Below, one piece after another: positions 20,957 to 30,295 of a stretch of 47,538 bases of DNA (position 1 is its first letter; every line of letters starts with the position of its first letter). Source of the DNA: Syntrophomonadaceae bacterium (GTDB lineage: Bacteria > Bacillota > Syntrophomonadia > Syntrophomonadales > Syntrophomonadaceae). The notes under the pieces are model-generated. The model had not been told where the DNA came from and ran no database searches. It saw only the letters and a list, made by a program, of their open reading frames with translations. Both the position numbers and the translations under genes were made by a program. Where the stretch lies: assembly GCA_012729715.1 (NCBI GenBank), contig JAAYCQ010000220.1, positions 1-47,538 on the forward strand, in the 5' to 3' direction.

Positions 20957-23656
20957 ATGTTAGGGCAGATATATAGATTTATTATAGTAGGACTGTTAAA
21001 TACCGCCATTGATTTTATCGTGTTTAATCTACTTATTTCCTTAAGTGGCGTTAGAACCGGCCCAGGTTTGCTATTTATAAATGCAACGGCCGTTTTTGTG
21101 GCTATAGTTAACAGCTACATTTTGAATCGTACCTGGACCTTTAAATCCAGTGACCCTAATTACACGGCTCAGCTACCCAGGTTTCTTATCGCTTCCCTGA
21201 CCGGAATGTTTATTAATACCGTAACCGTGGGGCTTCTTTCCCTAATGTTGCTCCCTGGTACGGCGCCCTCCTACCTGGTACTTAATGCAATTAAGTTATT
21301 TGCTTCCATCCTATCAGTAAGCTGGAATTTTATCAGCTACCGCTACTGGGTATTTAAAAAAGAAAAACCAGCAGTAGAATTCCCCCCTTACCAGCCTGGT
21401 CTTATTAGTATTATTATTCCGGCTTATAACGAGGCTCTTCGCCTTCCGGAACGCTTGCAAGACCTGGCCTCAACCCTGCCGCTTTCGTATCCCGTGGAAA
21501 TAATAGTAGTTGATGACGGCAGCAACGATGAAACCGTTACCGTTACCCGACTTATATCTAAAACCTTCCCCCAGATTTCCTGCATTTCCTATGCGCGTAA
21601 CCAGGGTAAAGGGAAAGCGGTACGTACCGGCATGCTGGCCGCCCGGGGGGAGTTTATAATTTTTAGTGATGCTGATAATACCTTTACTCCCCAGCACATC
21701 AAATCTCTAATAGCTCAATTAAAAGCAGGAAACAAGGTCGCCATTGCCTGTCGTAATAGTACAAATGGTGAGCGCATTCAAGGTGAATCATGGCAAAGGC
21801 GTCTGATGGGTAAATGCTTTAACCAGCTGGTACAGGCTATCCTGCTTCCGGGTATAAAGGATAGCCAGTGCGGTCTTAAAGGGTTTCATTATCAAGCCGC
21901 CCGGGAAATTTTTTGCCGTCAGCGCCTTAATGGTTTTGCTTTTGATGTAGAAGTATTGACCCTGGCCCGAGCTCTGGGTTACGAAATAGCTGAACTGGAG
22001 GTTAAAGCAATTGATTGCAACGGCAGTAGGGTTAACCCGCTCCTGGCTCCGGCCCAAATGCTAGTAGACCTCTTTCGGGTAAGAAGAGCAATATTTTTTA
22101 ATGCTTATGCACTCCCCGGCGGTAACCAACGTATATTCCGAAGCGGACTCCTGCTCGGGGTTTTTATTGCTGCACTGGGATTGCGCCTGCCCTGGTTATG
22201 GGAAATACCGCGCTTTATAGATGAACTCAAGGAAGTAAGCCTGGCTTATATGATATATTCAGGGGAGTTTTTACCCCTGCATAATGCCGCTCAGGACATA
22301 GGTGCCATGCATAATTATATCCTGGCAGGTCTTTTTAAGATTTTGGGACCTAACATTTACCTGCCCCGTTTTTATGTGGTGGTAACTGCAGCCCTTACAG
22401 TTCCCCTGATTTATCAACTGGGCACCCGGCTTTATGGGCGGCGGGCAGGGTTGCTGGCTGCAGCTTTACTGCTCTTTAACGGTATGCACATCCTGGTGAC
22501 TCACATGGCCTGGTCTAATTGTACTACTCCTTTCTTTTTTACCCTGGCCCTGATAGCTACCTTAAATGCTGAAGAGAAAAAAAGTGGGCCCTGGTTAGTT
22601 TTAGCTGCCCTGCTCTGGGCAGCTACTCTCCAGACCCACTCTTCCGCCATTATCTACGTTCTGGCTGCTGCTATTTACCTTATACGACCATCTTTTCGCC
22701 GGCAAATCGGGATAAAACTGCCTTGGTATCTTACTTCTTTTCTGGGATTGCTGGGTGGTTATGCTAATATGATATATTTTAATATTATTTCCCGCGGTGG
22801 GAGCCTGCGCTGGCTTAGCCACAAATCTTACGCCTTGGAGCAAGAACCCGGGTTAATCTCTTACCTGAAGAACCTGCATAATATGCTGGTGGAACTTTTG
22901 CGCGCTTTAAGTTCTACTTATAGCAGCCATGACCACCTGCTGCAATACCTGACCCATCCACTATTTAGTCTGAGTCTATTGCTGTTACTGGTAGGAATTG
23001 TTCTGGCATGGAGGCAAAAAAGGGCCTCCTTGCCTTTATGGATGATAACTGCCGGGTTTTTAATCATACCGATATTAAATGAACGCTACAGTTTTTTCCT
23101 GGCCACCCGCTATATCATGCCGGTATTTATTTGTAGCCTCCTAATTGCGGCTGCCGGGGCAGTATATGTTTACGAGCAGATTTATATCCGCATCGGAAGC
23201 AGGAAACCTTTCCAGGCTGTAGCCGTAGCTACCGCCGCATTACTGGTATGCCTTCAGTTTGTTCCTTATTATAATTACTGCCGCAGCAAAGAAGTTACCA
23301 ATGAGTCTAACCGCCTGGCCCTTGAAGTAATGACCCTTACCCAACAGCTTGCTTCGCAAGGCGATACATTGGTATTGCTGGACCAGAGATTACCACTGGA
23401 AAACCAACCTTTACCCTACCTGTTAACTATGGGTCAGCAGCCTTACCAGGAAAGTAATTTTGATTCGTGGCCTAATTTTGTGGATGGAAACGGGAGATTT
23501 ATAGCGGTACTTAGTGATGAGAGCTATAAAAAGTTATCCTCCTTTATAAAAGGGGGTCGGGTAAGTTCATTTACCTGCTCGGTTACCTTACCCCAACCCA
23601 GCCAAGAAGAGCGGAAAGTACATGTGGTGGAATGGCAATCCTCGGGTACGAATTAA
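20957..23656 (+). CDS. Three-domain fusion: GtrA-like membrane domain, GT2 glycosyltransferase, PMT/ArnT-like multi-TM domain
   Basis: GtrA-like RFIIVGLLNTAIDFIVFNLL; GT2 ISIIIPAYNEALRLPERL...VVDDGSNDET; C-terminal GT39-like multi-TM region (YMIYSGEFLPLHNAAQD). Confidence 0.88.
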   Translation: MLGQIYRFIIVGLLNTAIDFIVFNLLISLSGVRTGPGLLFINATAVFVAIVNSYILNRTWTFKSSDPNYTAQLPRFLIASLTGMFINTVTVGLLSLMLLPGTAPSYLVLNAIKLFASILSVSWNFISYRYWVFKKEKPAVEFPPYQPGLISIIIPAYNEALRLPERLQDLASTLPLSYPVEIIVVDDGSNDETVTVTRLISKTFPQISCISYARNQGKGKAVRTGMLAARGEFIIFSDADNTFTPQHIKSLIAQLKAGNKVAIACRNSTNGERIQGESWQRRLMGKCFNQLVQAILLPGIKDSQCGLKGFHYQAAREIFCRQRLNGFAFDVEVLTLARALGYEIAELEVKAIDCNGSRVNPLLAPAQMLVDLFRVRRAIFFNAYALPGGNQRIFRSGLLLGVFIAALGLRLPWLWEIPRFIDELKEVSLAYMIYSGEFLPLHNAAQDIGAMHNYILAGLFKILGPNIYLPRFYVVVTAALTVPLIYQLGTRLYGRRAGLLAAALLLFNGMHILVTHMAWSNCTTPFFFTLALIATLNAEEKKSGPWLVLAALLWAATLQTHSSAIIYVLAAAIYLIRPSFRRQIGIKLPWYLTSFLGLLGGYANMIYFNIISRGGSLRWLSHKSYALEQEPGLISYLKNLHNMLVELLRALSSTYSSHDHLLQYLTHPLFSLSLLLLLVGIVLAWRQKRASLPLWMITAGFLIIPILNERYSFFLATRYIMPVFICSLLIAAAGAVYVYEQIYIRIGSRKPFQAVAVATAALLVCLQFVPYYNYCRSKEVTNESNRLALEVMTLTQQLASQGDTLVLLDQRLPLENQPLPYLLTMGQQPYQESNFDSWPNFVDGNGRFIAVLSDESYKKLSSFIKGGRVSSFTCSVTLPQPSQEERKVHVVEWQSSGTN

Positions 23657-23662
23657 TTTTAA

Positions 23663-24526
23663 CTACTCGCTAAGGATTTCTACACCACCTTCTGTTACCC
23701 GCACAGTATGTTCCCACTGAGCGGAAAGGGAACCGTCCGCGGTAACTGCCGTCCAATTATCATCCAGTACTCGGCATTTATACGTCCCAGTATTAATCAT
23801 AGGTTCAATGGTGAAAACCATATTGGGGATTAGTATCATACCACTATCCTTTTCCCCGTAATGCTGAACAAAAGGCTCTTCATGAAACTCTACTCCTACC
23901 CCGTGTCCGCCAAAATCCTGCACTACTGAATAACCGTACTTGCGTACGTGTTGTTCTATGGTATAGCCGATATCACCTACCCGGTTAAAAGGGCGTACCT
24001 GTTCAATCCCAAGATACATACATTCCCGGGCTACCTGCACCAACTCCCGGGCCTGGGCGGACGGTTCACCGATAAGGTACATACGACTGGTATCGCCATA
24101 GTAACCATCAAGAATACAGGTAACATCTACATTTAAAATGTCCCCGTCTACCAGTACCCGCTGTTCAGGTATACCATGACATATAACTTCATTAATAGAG
24201 GTGCAAACACTCTTGGGGTAACCGTTATAGTGCAAAGGCGCCGGATAAGCCCCGTGGGCCATAGTATATTCGTGTACCCAGGTGTTTATAGCTTCGGTAG
24301 TTAAGCCCGGGGCAATTACATCCTCCAGTCCATCTAGGATTTCCCGGCTTAACTGGCAGGCCCGGCGTATTCCCGCGATTTGCTCTTCAGTTTTAATAAT
24401 ACTGCGGGGCGGAATTATATAACCCTTTTTCTCTAATTCCTCCAAACGTAAATCCATTTCCAAATGACATTTCTTATATTTCCTGCCGCTACCACACCAG
24501 CAGGCATCGTTACGAGATAGTTTCAA
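23663..24526 (-). CDS. map: Type I methionine aminopeptidase with N-terminal SEC-C motif
   Basis: N-term RNDACWCGSGRKYKKCH; MAP core HGIPEQRVLVDGDILNVDVT, GHGVGVEFHEEP, FTIEPMI. Confidence 0.93.
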   Translation of the reverse strand: MKLSRNDACWCGSGRKYKKCHLEMDLRLEELEKKGYIIPPRSIIKTEEQIAGIRRACQLSREILDGLEDVIAPGLTTEAINTWVHEYTMAHGAYPAPLHYNGYPKSVCTSINEVICHGIPEQRVLVDGDILNVDVTCILDGYYGDTSRMYLIGEPSAQARELVQVARECMYLGIEQVRPFNRVGDIGYTIEQHVRKYGYSVVQDFGGHGVGVEFHEEPFVQHYGEKDSGMILIPNMVFTIEPMINTGTYKCRVLDDNWTAVTADGSLSAQWEHTVRVTEGGVEILSE

Positions 24527-24549
24527 ATCAATACATCTCCTAAAGTTTG

Positions 24550-25314
24550 TTACACTTTCCAGCCACCATCTATACCGAGAACCTGACCATTAATATAGGA
24601 TGCAGCCGGAGATAGTAGAAACAAGCAAGCAGATGCCACATCGTCAGGACTGGCCAGGCGTCCTAGAGGTATCTCTACGCTTAACATCGCCCGCTCATCA
24701 TTATCTAATTCTTGTAAGAGCATATCAGTTTCCACCGGCCCAGGTGCAATTACGTTCACAGTAATTCCTGAGGGTCCCATTTCCATAGCTAAAGACCTGC
24801 TAAGAGCAATAAGCCCCCCCTTGGAAGCAGCATAGACCGTTTCACAGGAAGCCCCCCGCAAGCCCCATATGGAAGCGATATTAACAATACGACCAAATCG
24901 AGTCCTAATCATAGCCGGCAAGGCACTGCGACAACATAAAAAAGCTCCTTTTAGGTTAATATCCATTACCTGATGCCATTCTTCTTCACTAGTTTCAGTA
25001 AATAATCGCTTTAGAGAAATACCAGCATTGTTTACCAGCAGGTCAACACTTCCCCATTTATCCTCAATCCGGGCAAACATCGCCTCAACCTCCCGGCCCT
25101 GGCTGATATCAGCCTGCACTGCCATTACCTGGCACCCCTGCTCAGTTAATTCTTCCACCAGCTGCATAGCTTGCTGCTGGGAAGAATGATAATTAATCAC
25201 CGTACGGGCACCGGCAACAGCTACGGTCCGGGCAATTTGAGCACCAATTCCTCGGCTCGATCCGGTTACCAGGCAAATATGCCCTCTTAGATGATGGTTA
25301 TATTCTGCTGGCAA
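24550..25314 (-). CDS. SDR family oxidoreductase (3-oxoacyl-ACP reductase-like)
   Basis: LVTGSSRGIGAQIA, NNAGIS, YAASKGG, NGQVLGIDGGWKV. Confidence 0.92.
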   Translation of the reverse strand: MPAEYNHHLRGHICLVTGSSRGIGAQIARTVAVAGARTVINYHSSQQQAMQLVEELTEQGCQVMAVQADISQGREVEAMFARIEDKWGSVDLLVNNAGISLKRLFTETSEEEWHQVMDINLKGAFLCCRSALPAMIRTRFGRIVNIASIWGLRGASCETVYAASKGGLIALSRSLAMEMGPSGITVNVIAPGPVETDMLLQELDNDERAMLSVEIPLGRLASPDDVASACLFLLSPAASYINGQVLGIDGGWKV

Positions 25315-25420
25315 ATACTATTCCTCCTTGTAGTAAGTGCTATTAGCAGTGATCTTGAGTTCCTGGAAACTAATTTATACTATAACATAATGAACTTCCA
25401 TTTCCACTTTAGGCACACAT

Positions 25421-25461
25421 AAAAAGGCCTTTTACAAGCAAGAGCTCATAAAAGGCCTTTA
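25421..25461 (-). terminator. Terminator of the ncRNA transcript
   Basis: Minus strand AAAGGCCTTTTATGAGCTCTTGCTTGTAAAAGGCCTTTTTA. Confidence 0.8.
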
Positions 25462-25473
25462 TCACTAAGGTAA

Positions 25474-25659
25474 GGTGGCGGAGAATAACCCAAGGTAACT
25501 GGCATAAACCCCATCCATTTAAGAGTTTTCTTAAAGAACCACCTGGTTAACCACAAAATTCAAAAGGAATATTAATCGTTAGAAACAATCGTTAAACCTG
25601 AAACCTCAACCCAATGACCTCTGACCCTAAGACTAACTATGCTTAAGTTCTCCGCCACC
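25474..25659 (-). ncRNA. Candidate 6S-like structured RNA (about 186 nt)
   Basis: 12-bp closing stem GGUGGCGGAGAA/UUCUCCGCCACC, internal hairpin UUUAAGA-AAAC-UCUUAAA on the 3' side, promoter TTGTAT-17-TATAAT, strong terminator, no ORF. Confidence 0.62.
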
Positions 25660-25668
25660 GTTAATTTT

Positions 25669-25697
25669 ATTATATGTGCTTTCACCAAAAAATACAA
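25669..25697 (-). promoter_or_regulatory. Sigma-A promoter of the ncRNA
   Basis: Minus strand TTGTAT (25692-25697), 17-bp spacer, TATAAT (25669-25674). Confidence 0.7.
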
Positions 25698-25738
25698 TAC
25701 ATCCGAAGGATATTAATTATAGGTATTTTCAACCATTC

Positions 25739-26248
25739 TTAATGGTGTGTTCCTTCAACAACTTTTATACCCTTGAGCTCCAGGTTCTTCCTTATTTCTT
25801 CAATATGAGGGCAAGCTGGATAGGGGCCTTCCAACAACATACAGGAAGAAAGATGAACCACATCCAGTCCATATTTTTTTAAGTTATCAACCAGGCGGGA
25901 TATTCTTCTGCCCGGGCAACCCCCACAGGTGAAAAAGCCTACGATTTCAGCATCCGGGCCATAGTCTTTAAAATGTATTTTGCGCTGGTTGAAGGCCTTA
26001 AAACATGCCACTCCGGGGCAGACTTCAGAAACTGTTTCACACCGGACCACTGCTATCCGGGGTCCGCTTTTATCCGATTTTTTGCTTATAATACCCAGGT
26101 ACTTGTCCCGGCTATGTTGTACGTCTGCTGCCTCTATCTCAGTCCTGCCGTTATTGCTAACCTCATGCTCAACTGCCTTTTTGGCCATATCTCTAACAAA
26201 TTTCGGTACCCGGGCAAGTTCTTCCAGTGCCTCCTCGGTCCAGTGCAT
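25739..26248 (-). CDS. PCP_red-like N-terminal domain fused to CGGC domain
   Basis: [41 protein letters not shown] resembles the DPOR-associated PCP_red domain; C-terminus has [11 protein letters not shown] and SSCM/CPH cysteines. Confidence 0.75.
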   Translation of the reverse strand: MHWTEEALEELARVPKFVRDMAKKAVEHEVSNNGRTEIEAADVQHSRDKYLGIISKKSDKSGPRIAVVRCETVSEVCPGVACFKAFNQRKIHFKDYGPDAEIVGFFTCGGCPGRRISRLVDNLKKYGLDVVHLSSCMLLEGPYPACPHIEEIRKNLELKGIKVVEGTHH

Positions 26249-26279
26249 ATCTTTTTCCTCCCCTTGCTACTACGGTTTG

Positions 26280-26310
26280 CCCGGGCGAACACACGGGTTC
26301 GCCCCTACAA
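26280..26310. repeat. Interspersed palindrome GGGCGAAC...GTTCGCCCCTACA
   Basis: cccgggcgaacacacgggttcgcccctacaa. Confidence 0.8.
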
Positions 26311-26335
26311 TCTCTCCAGTCTCACGATTTTATTA

Positions 26336-26677
26336 TTAAGATTTAATCATAGTAAGCAGCATCTTAAACCGTTTTAAGGCATTCAAAGCATGAGGCTCGC
26401 CTGCCGGCATGATTATCATTTCCCCTGTCTGCAGAATATGCGGTTGTCCGGAAATAATGATTTCCGCCTCTCCATCGATAATAGATACCAGAGCATCAAA
26501 AGGTGCCGTATGTTCACTTAAACCCTGACCCTGATCGAAGGCAAACAGGGTTACGGTTCCGGTGGGGCGAGCTATCAAAGTTTTACTGACTACAGCATCC
26601 ACCTGGTAATCAATCATTTCTGCCATTTTCATCTTGGTCGTAGTAACAGAGCTTAAAACCTTAACATCCTTACTCAT
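26336..26677 (-). CDS. Cupin domain protein
   Basis: GLSEHTAPFDALVSIIDGEAEIIISGQPHILQTGEMIIMPAGEPHAL. Confidence 0.88.
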   Translation of the reverse strand: MSKDVKVLSSVTTTKMKMAEMIDYQVDAVVSKTLIARPTGTVTLFAFDQGQGLSEHTAPFDALVSIIDGEAEIIISGQPHILQTGEMIIMPAGEPHALNALKRFKMLLTMIKS

Positions 26678-26739
26678 GATACCTCTCCTTCCAATACTAT
26701 CCTGGTACTTCTTTTATATTGGAAACATTCTATAACAAC

Positions 26740-27144
26740 TTACTGATCCCCAAGCATGTCTTCTAAACTTTCTTTACGCAGTTCATTCAACATAGCCTGC
26801 TGAGCTCGGGCCAAGTTTCTAGATACCGGGCATCCTGGTTGGTTGGGACAATTATATCCGGGTGCCAGGCAAACGTTTAGTGCGACATTACATTCTACTG
26901 CTTCAATAATATCGACCAGGGTTATTTTCCCGGCAGGACGAGCCAATCTTATCCCCCCATGAACACCGCGCTGGGTACTAATAAGACCAGCTAACACCAG
27001 TAGTTTCAGGGTTTTCTTGAGGAAATCTTCGGGAATATCCTGCTGCTCAGAAATGTAACGAGTAGATAAAAATTCACCCCGAGGTGCTCGGGCTAGTTCC
27101 AACATGGTGCGTATGGCATATTCAGTCTGTCTGGTAATCTGCAT
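26740..27144 (-). CDS. Rrf2 family transcriptional regulator with Cys cluster
   Basis: MQITRQTEYAIRTMLELA; QRGVHGGIRLARPA; CLAPGYNCPNQPGCPVSR. Confidence 0.93.
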   Translation of the reverse strand: MQITRQTEYAIRTMLELARAPRGEFLSTRYISEQQDIPEDFLKKTLKLLVLAGLISTQRGVHGGIRLARPAGKITLVDIIEAVECNVALNVCLAPGYNCPNQPGCPVSRNLARAQQAMLNELRKESLEDMLGDQ

Positions 27145-27480
27145 ATTTATTCCCCATTGTGGACTAATATTGTCCTTTTTGTTTACTATAGGGTTTATGT
27201 CAGTAGATTGTCAAGGAAAATATTAATATTTTGATCATCATAATTCTCGGTAACCGAAATTTATCGGGACAAGTATAACAATTTATATAGAATTGTCTTC
27301 TATGGAAAACTGGTCTTAATTTGTCGTATTTAAATGAACGTTAAGTTTTTCTATTTCATTACGGGCACATCACTACCTTTTATAACTGAATTTCATACAT
27401 TATATGCAGGATATTTAGTATATAACCAGAATATCTATTATTAGTGCTACTGGTATGATTTGATACGGGAGGTAATTTTT

Positions 27481-28143
27481 ATGAATAAGGAGGAGATTCT
27501 GGATACGTTGGCCCGAGCGGTTGTGGAGATGAATGAAGAGACGGTTGAACAGATGGCACTCCTGGCATTACAGTCTGGGATCGGGGCGGAGGAAGCGATA
27601 GAAAAAGGTCTTTCCCGGGGAATGGAGCAAGTTGGTAAATTATATGATGCTAATCAATATTTTATCCCCGAGGTTGTAGTTTGTGCGGATACCATGTATA
27701 AAGGTTTGGAAATTTTAAGACCTGCCACTACAAAGTTACAGAATTCAAAAGGGCGAATTGTAATTGGAGTGGTAGAAGGTGATACCCATGACATAGGAAA
27801 GAATATCGTTGTTATGATGCTTGAATCAGCTGGTTTCGAAGTCTATGACCTTGGTCGAAATGTTCCTCCCGCAGATTTTATTAAACGGGTACGGGAAGTG
27901 GACGCTGACATTGTGGCTATGTCTTCACTGATGACTACTACCATGAAGGGAATGAAAACTGTCATTGAAGAACTTTATTACCACTATCAAGATCATAAAC
28001 CCCTGGTTATGGTTGGGGGAGCACCAGTATCAAAACCCTTCGCTATTCAGATAGGGGCTGATGGATATGCCTCTAATGCCCCTGGAGCAGTGCGAATAGC
28101 CCAACAATTAATGCAGCAAAGGAGAAAAGACGGATGCGATTAA
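27481..28143 (+). CDS. Corrinoid (B12-binding) protein of methyltransferase system
   Basis: Helical cap plus B12-binding GVVEGDTHDIGKNIVVMMLESAGFEVYDLG (DxHxxG); start MNKEE preceded by gggaggt. Confidence 0.93.
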   Translation: MNKEEILDTLARAVVEMNEETVEQMALLALQSGIGAEEAIEKGLSRGMEQVGKLYDANQYFIPEVVVCADTMYKGLEILRPATTKLQNSKGRIVIGVVEGDTHDIGKNIVVMMLESAGFEVYDLGRNVPPADFIKRVREVDADIVAMSSLMTTTMKGMKTVIEELYYHYQDHKPLVMVGGAPVSKPFAIQIGADGYASNAPGAVRIAQQLMQQRRKDGCD

Positions 28144-29126
28144 TTGATTTCATTTCCAAAAGAGACCGCTATCTCTCTTTTCCCTGGATGGCTACTGCCG
28201 GGTTGCAACTGTCTGGATATACACTATATGATGTATATCTTTCTCCACAACGACAGTTGGAAGTAGCCCAGCGAATGAATCAGGAATTTAATGCTGATTT
28301 CACTTACCCAATGGATGATGGAGCCATTTTTGTTGAGACCCTGGGTCTTCCCCTTTTAAAACCGGACTTTGATTTTCCCAGCGTCCTGGAAAACCCTATT
28401 AAAACCACTAAGGACTTGGAAGAGCTGCAGGTTCCCAATCCTTATTCGGACGGACGTATGCCTCTTAACCTGAAAGCCCTGGAACTCATAGCTACCGGAA
28501 TTAGGAAACCCCTGTCCCTATCTATTCAAGGACCCTTTACTTTGGCAGTGGAACTGGTAGGAGCCACAGACTTTGTGCGAGCTATTATCCGTAACCCGGA
28601 TTTTATAGAAAAGGTACTAGATTTTACTAACCAGGTTGTAGGCGATTACGCTCGCGCTACCGTAAAAGCTGGAACCAAATTTATCTGTATTTCCGAACCT
28701 ACCGCAGTAATCCTTTCTCCAGATCGCTTTGAGAAGATGGTGGCAGTTCGACTACGGGCGCTGTACAACAGTTTAGGACCAGGAGTTTGGAAAGTGCTAC
28801 ATATTTGTGGGGATACCCGATTTCTCTTGCCGCATATGCTTGAATGCGGGGCGGAAGGTCTGAGCCTGGATCAGGTGATGGATCTTTCCTCTATAATAAA
28901 AAAAGTCCCCAAAAATACGGTTATTTTGGGGAACCTTGATCCAATTTATGTCCTACGTGAGCTTTCCCCCGAAGAGGTCCGGGCAAAAACTTTGGAACTA
29001 TTACGTAGTATGAAAGGCTACTCCAACTACATGTTTTCCTTTGGTTGTGACTGCACTCCAGATACCCCCCTAAATAATCTAAGAGCTGCTATGGAGGCAT
29101 CGCGAACCCGGATTGTCGATTTGTAA
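28134..29126 (+). CDS. Uroporphyrinogen decarboxylase/MtaA-family corrinoid methyltransferase
   Basis: LSIQGPFTLAVELVG; zinc-type HIC (HICGDT) and C-terminal FGCDC; overlaps the corrinoid gene. Confidence 0.88.
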   Translation: MRLIDFISKRDRYLSFPWMATAGLQLSGYTLYDVYLSPQRQLEVAQRMNQEFNADFTYPMDDGAIFVETLGLPLLKPDFDFPSVLENPIKTTKDLEELQVPNPYSDGRMPLNLKALELIATGIRKPLSLSIQGPFTLAVELVGATDFVRAIIRNPDFIEKVLDFTNQVVGDYARATVKAGTKFICISEPTAVILSPDRFEKMVAVRLRALYNSLGPGVWKVLHICGDTRFLLPHMLECGAEGLSLDQVMDLSSIIKKVPKNTVILGNLDPIYVLRELSPEEVRAKTLELLRSMKGYSNYMFSFGCDCTPDTPLNNLRAAMEASRTRIVDL

Positions 29127-29159
29127 GAATAGACTATTACCGGAAGGAAGTTCTTATTT

Positions 29160-30254
29160 ATGGCTGCCAGGCTGGTGTTGGAAAATGTTAATAAATATTT
29201 CAATGCTCAAAATCCGGCTGTATCAGACTTTAACCTTGAGGTAGAGGAGTCCGAATTCCTGGTACTGGTAGGACCTTCTGGATGTGGGAAATCCACCATC
29301 TTGCGCATGGTTGCCGGGTTGGAAACGGTATCATTCGGAGAAATTTTCATCGACGATGTGTTAGTAAACGATGTACCTCCGAGCGACCGTGATATCGCTA
29401 TGGTTTTTCAAAATTATGCTCTATATCCTCATATGTCGGTTTACGACAATATGGCTTTTGGTTTAAAAATGCGCCGAACTCCCCGTAGTGAAATAGATGG
29501 GCGGGTCAGAGAGGTTGCCAAAATTCTCAACCTGAACCATCTCCTGAAACGTAAACCCCGGGCACTATCCGGTGGGGAGCGGCAGCGGGTTGCATTGGGA
29601 CGGGCCATGGTTCGCCATCCCCGAATTTTCTTGATGGATGAGCCTCTATCTAATCTGGATGCCCAGTTGCGAACCCAAACGCGAGCAGAGATTTTAAAAC
29701 TACACCACAAACTACAGGCCACCTTCCTTTATGTTACCCATGACCAGGTGGAAGCAATGACCATGGGGACACGGATTGCCGTAATGAAAGAAGGCAAGAT
29801 TCAACAGATTGGCAGCCCCCAGGAAGTATTTGAACGACCAGCAAATATGTTTGTAGCCGGATTTATTGGTAGTCCGTCTATGAATTTTTTACCTGCACGC
29901 CTACGCAGCAGTACCGGAAAACCTGTCCTGTCGGTTCTGGGAAGCGAACTAGAAATTTTGCCTGAACAGGTGCTACCATTAAAGCTTAAGGGAAACGGTG
30001 AGCAAACCTTAATACTTGGTGTGCGGCCAGAATACCTTTACCCGGTTGGAGAGGAGGGGGGTATTAAATGCCGGGTGGACGTAGTTGAAATGATGGGTGC
30101 GGAAATGTACTTGCATATGCAAGTAGGGAAAAACGAGCTAGTAGCCCGGGTTAAGACCGACAGCAGCATAAAACCAGGACAAAAGTTCGCTGTGCAAATG
30201 GATCTTGGTCAAATCCATCTCTTTGACCCACAAAGCGGGCAATCATTGATGTAA
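29160..30254 (+). CDS. ABC transporter ATPase, UgpC/MalK-type
   Basis: GPSGCGKSTILRMVAGLE, LSGGERQRVALGRA, FLMDEPLSNLDA, C-terminal TOBE-like region. Confidence 0.93.
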   Translation: MAARLVLENVNKYFNAQNPAVSDFNLEVEESEFLVLVGPSGCGKSTILRMVAGLETVSFGEIFIDDVLVNDVPPSDRDIAMVFQNYALYPHMSVYDNMAFGLKMRRTPRSEIDGRVREVAKILNLNHLLKRKPRALSGGERQRVALGRAMVRHPRIFLMDEPLSNLDAQLRTQTRAEILKLHHKLQATFLYVTHDQVEAMTMGTRIAVMKEGKIQQIGSPQEVFERPANMFVAGFIGSPSMNFLPARLRSSTGKPVLSVLGSELEILPEQVLPLKLKGNGEQTLILGVRPEYLYPVGEEGGIKCRVDVVEMMGAEMYLHMQVGKNELVARVKTDSSIKPGQKFAVQMDLGQIHLFDPQSGQSLM

Positions 30255-30295
30255 ATGCAATCACTGGATATTTATTACAAAAACAGGAGGTTTTT

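Noticed and set aside
25421-25660. Inverted repeats first considered as a CRISPR fragment or an insertion-sequence remnant.
   Set aside because: Only one closing inverted pair, with promoter and terminator signals; better explained as a structured ncRNA.
27314-27326. cttaatttgtcgt resembles the TAATTTGTCGTT transposon-end repeat near 85-120.
   Set aside because: Single copy with no terminal TGT/ACA, no neighbouring repeats and no gene disruption; likely chance in AT-rich DNA.
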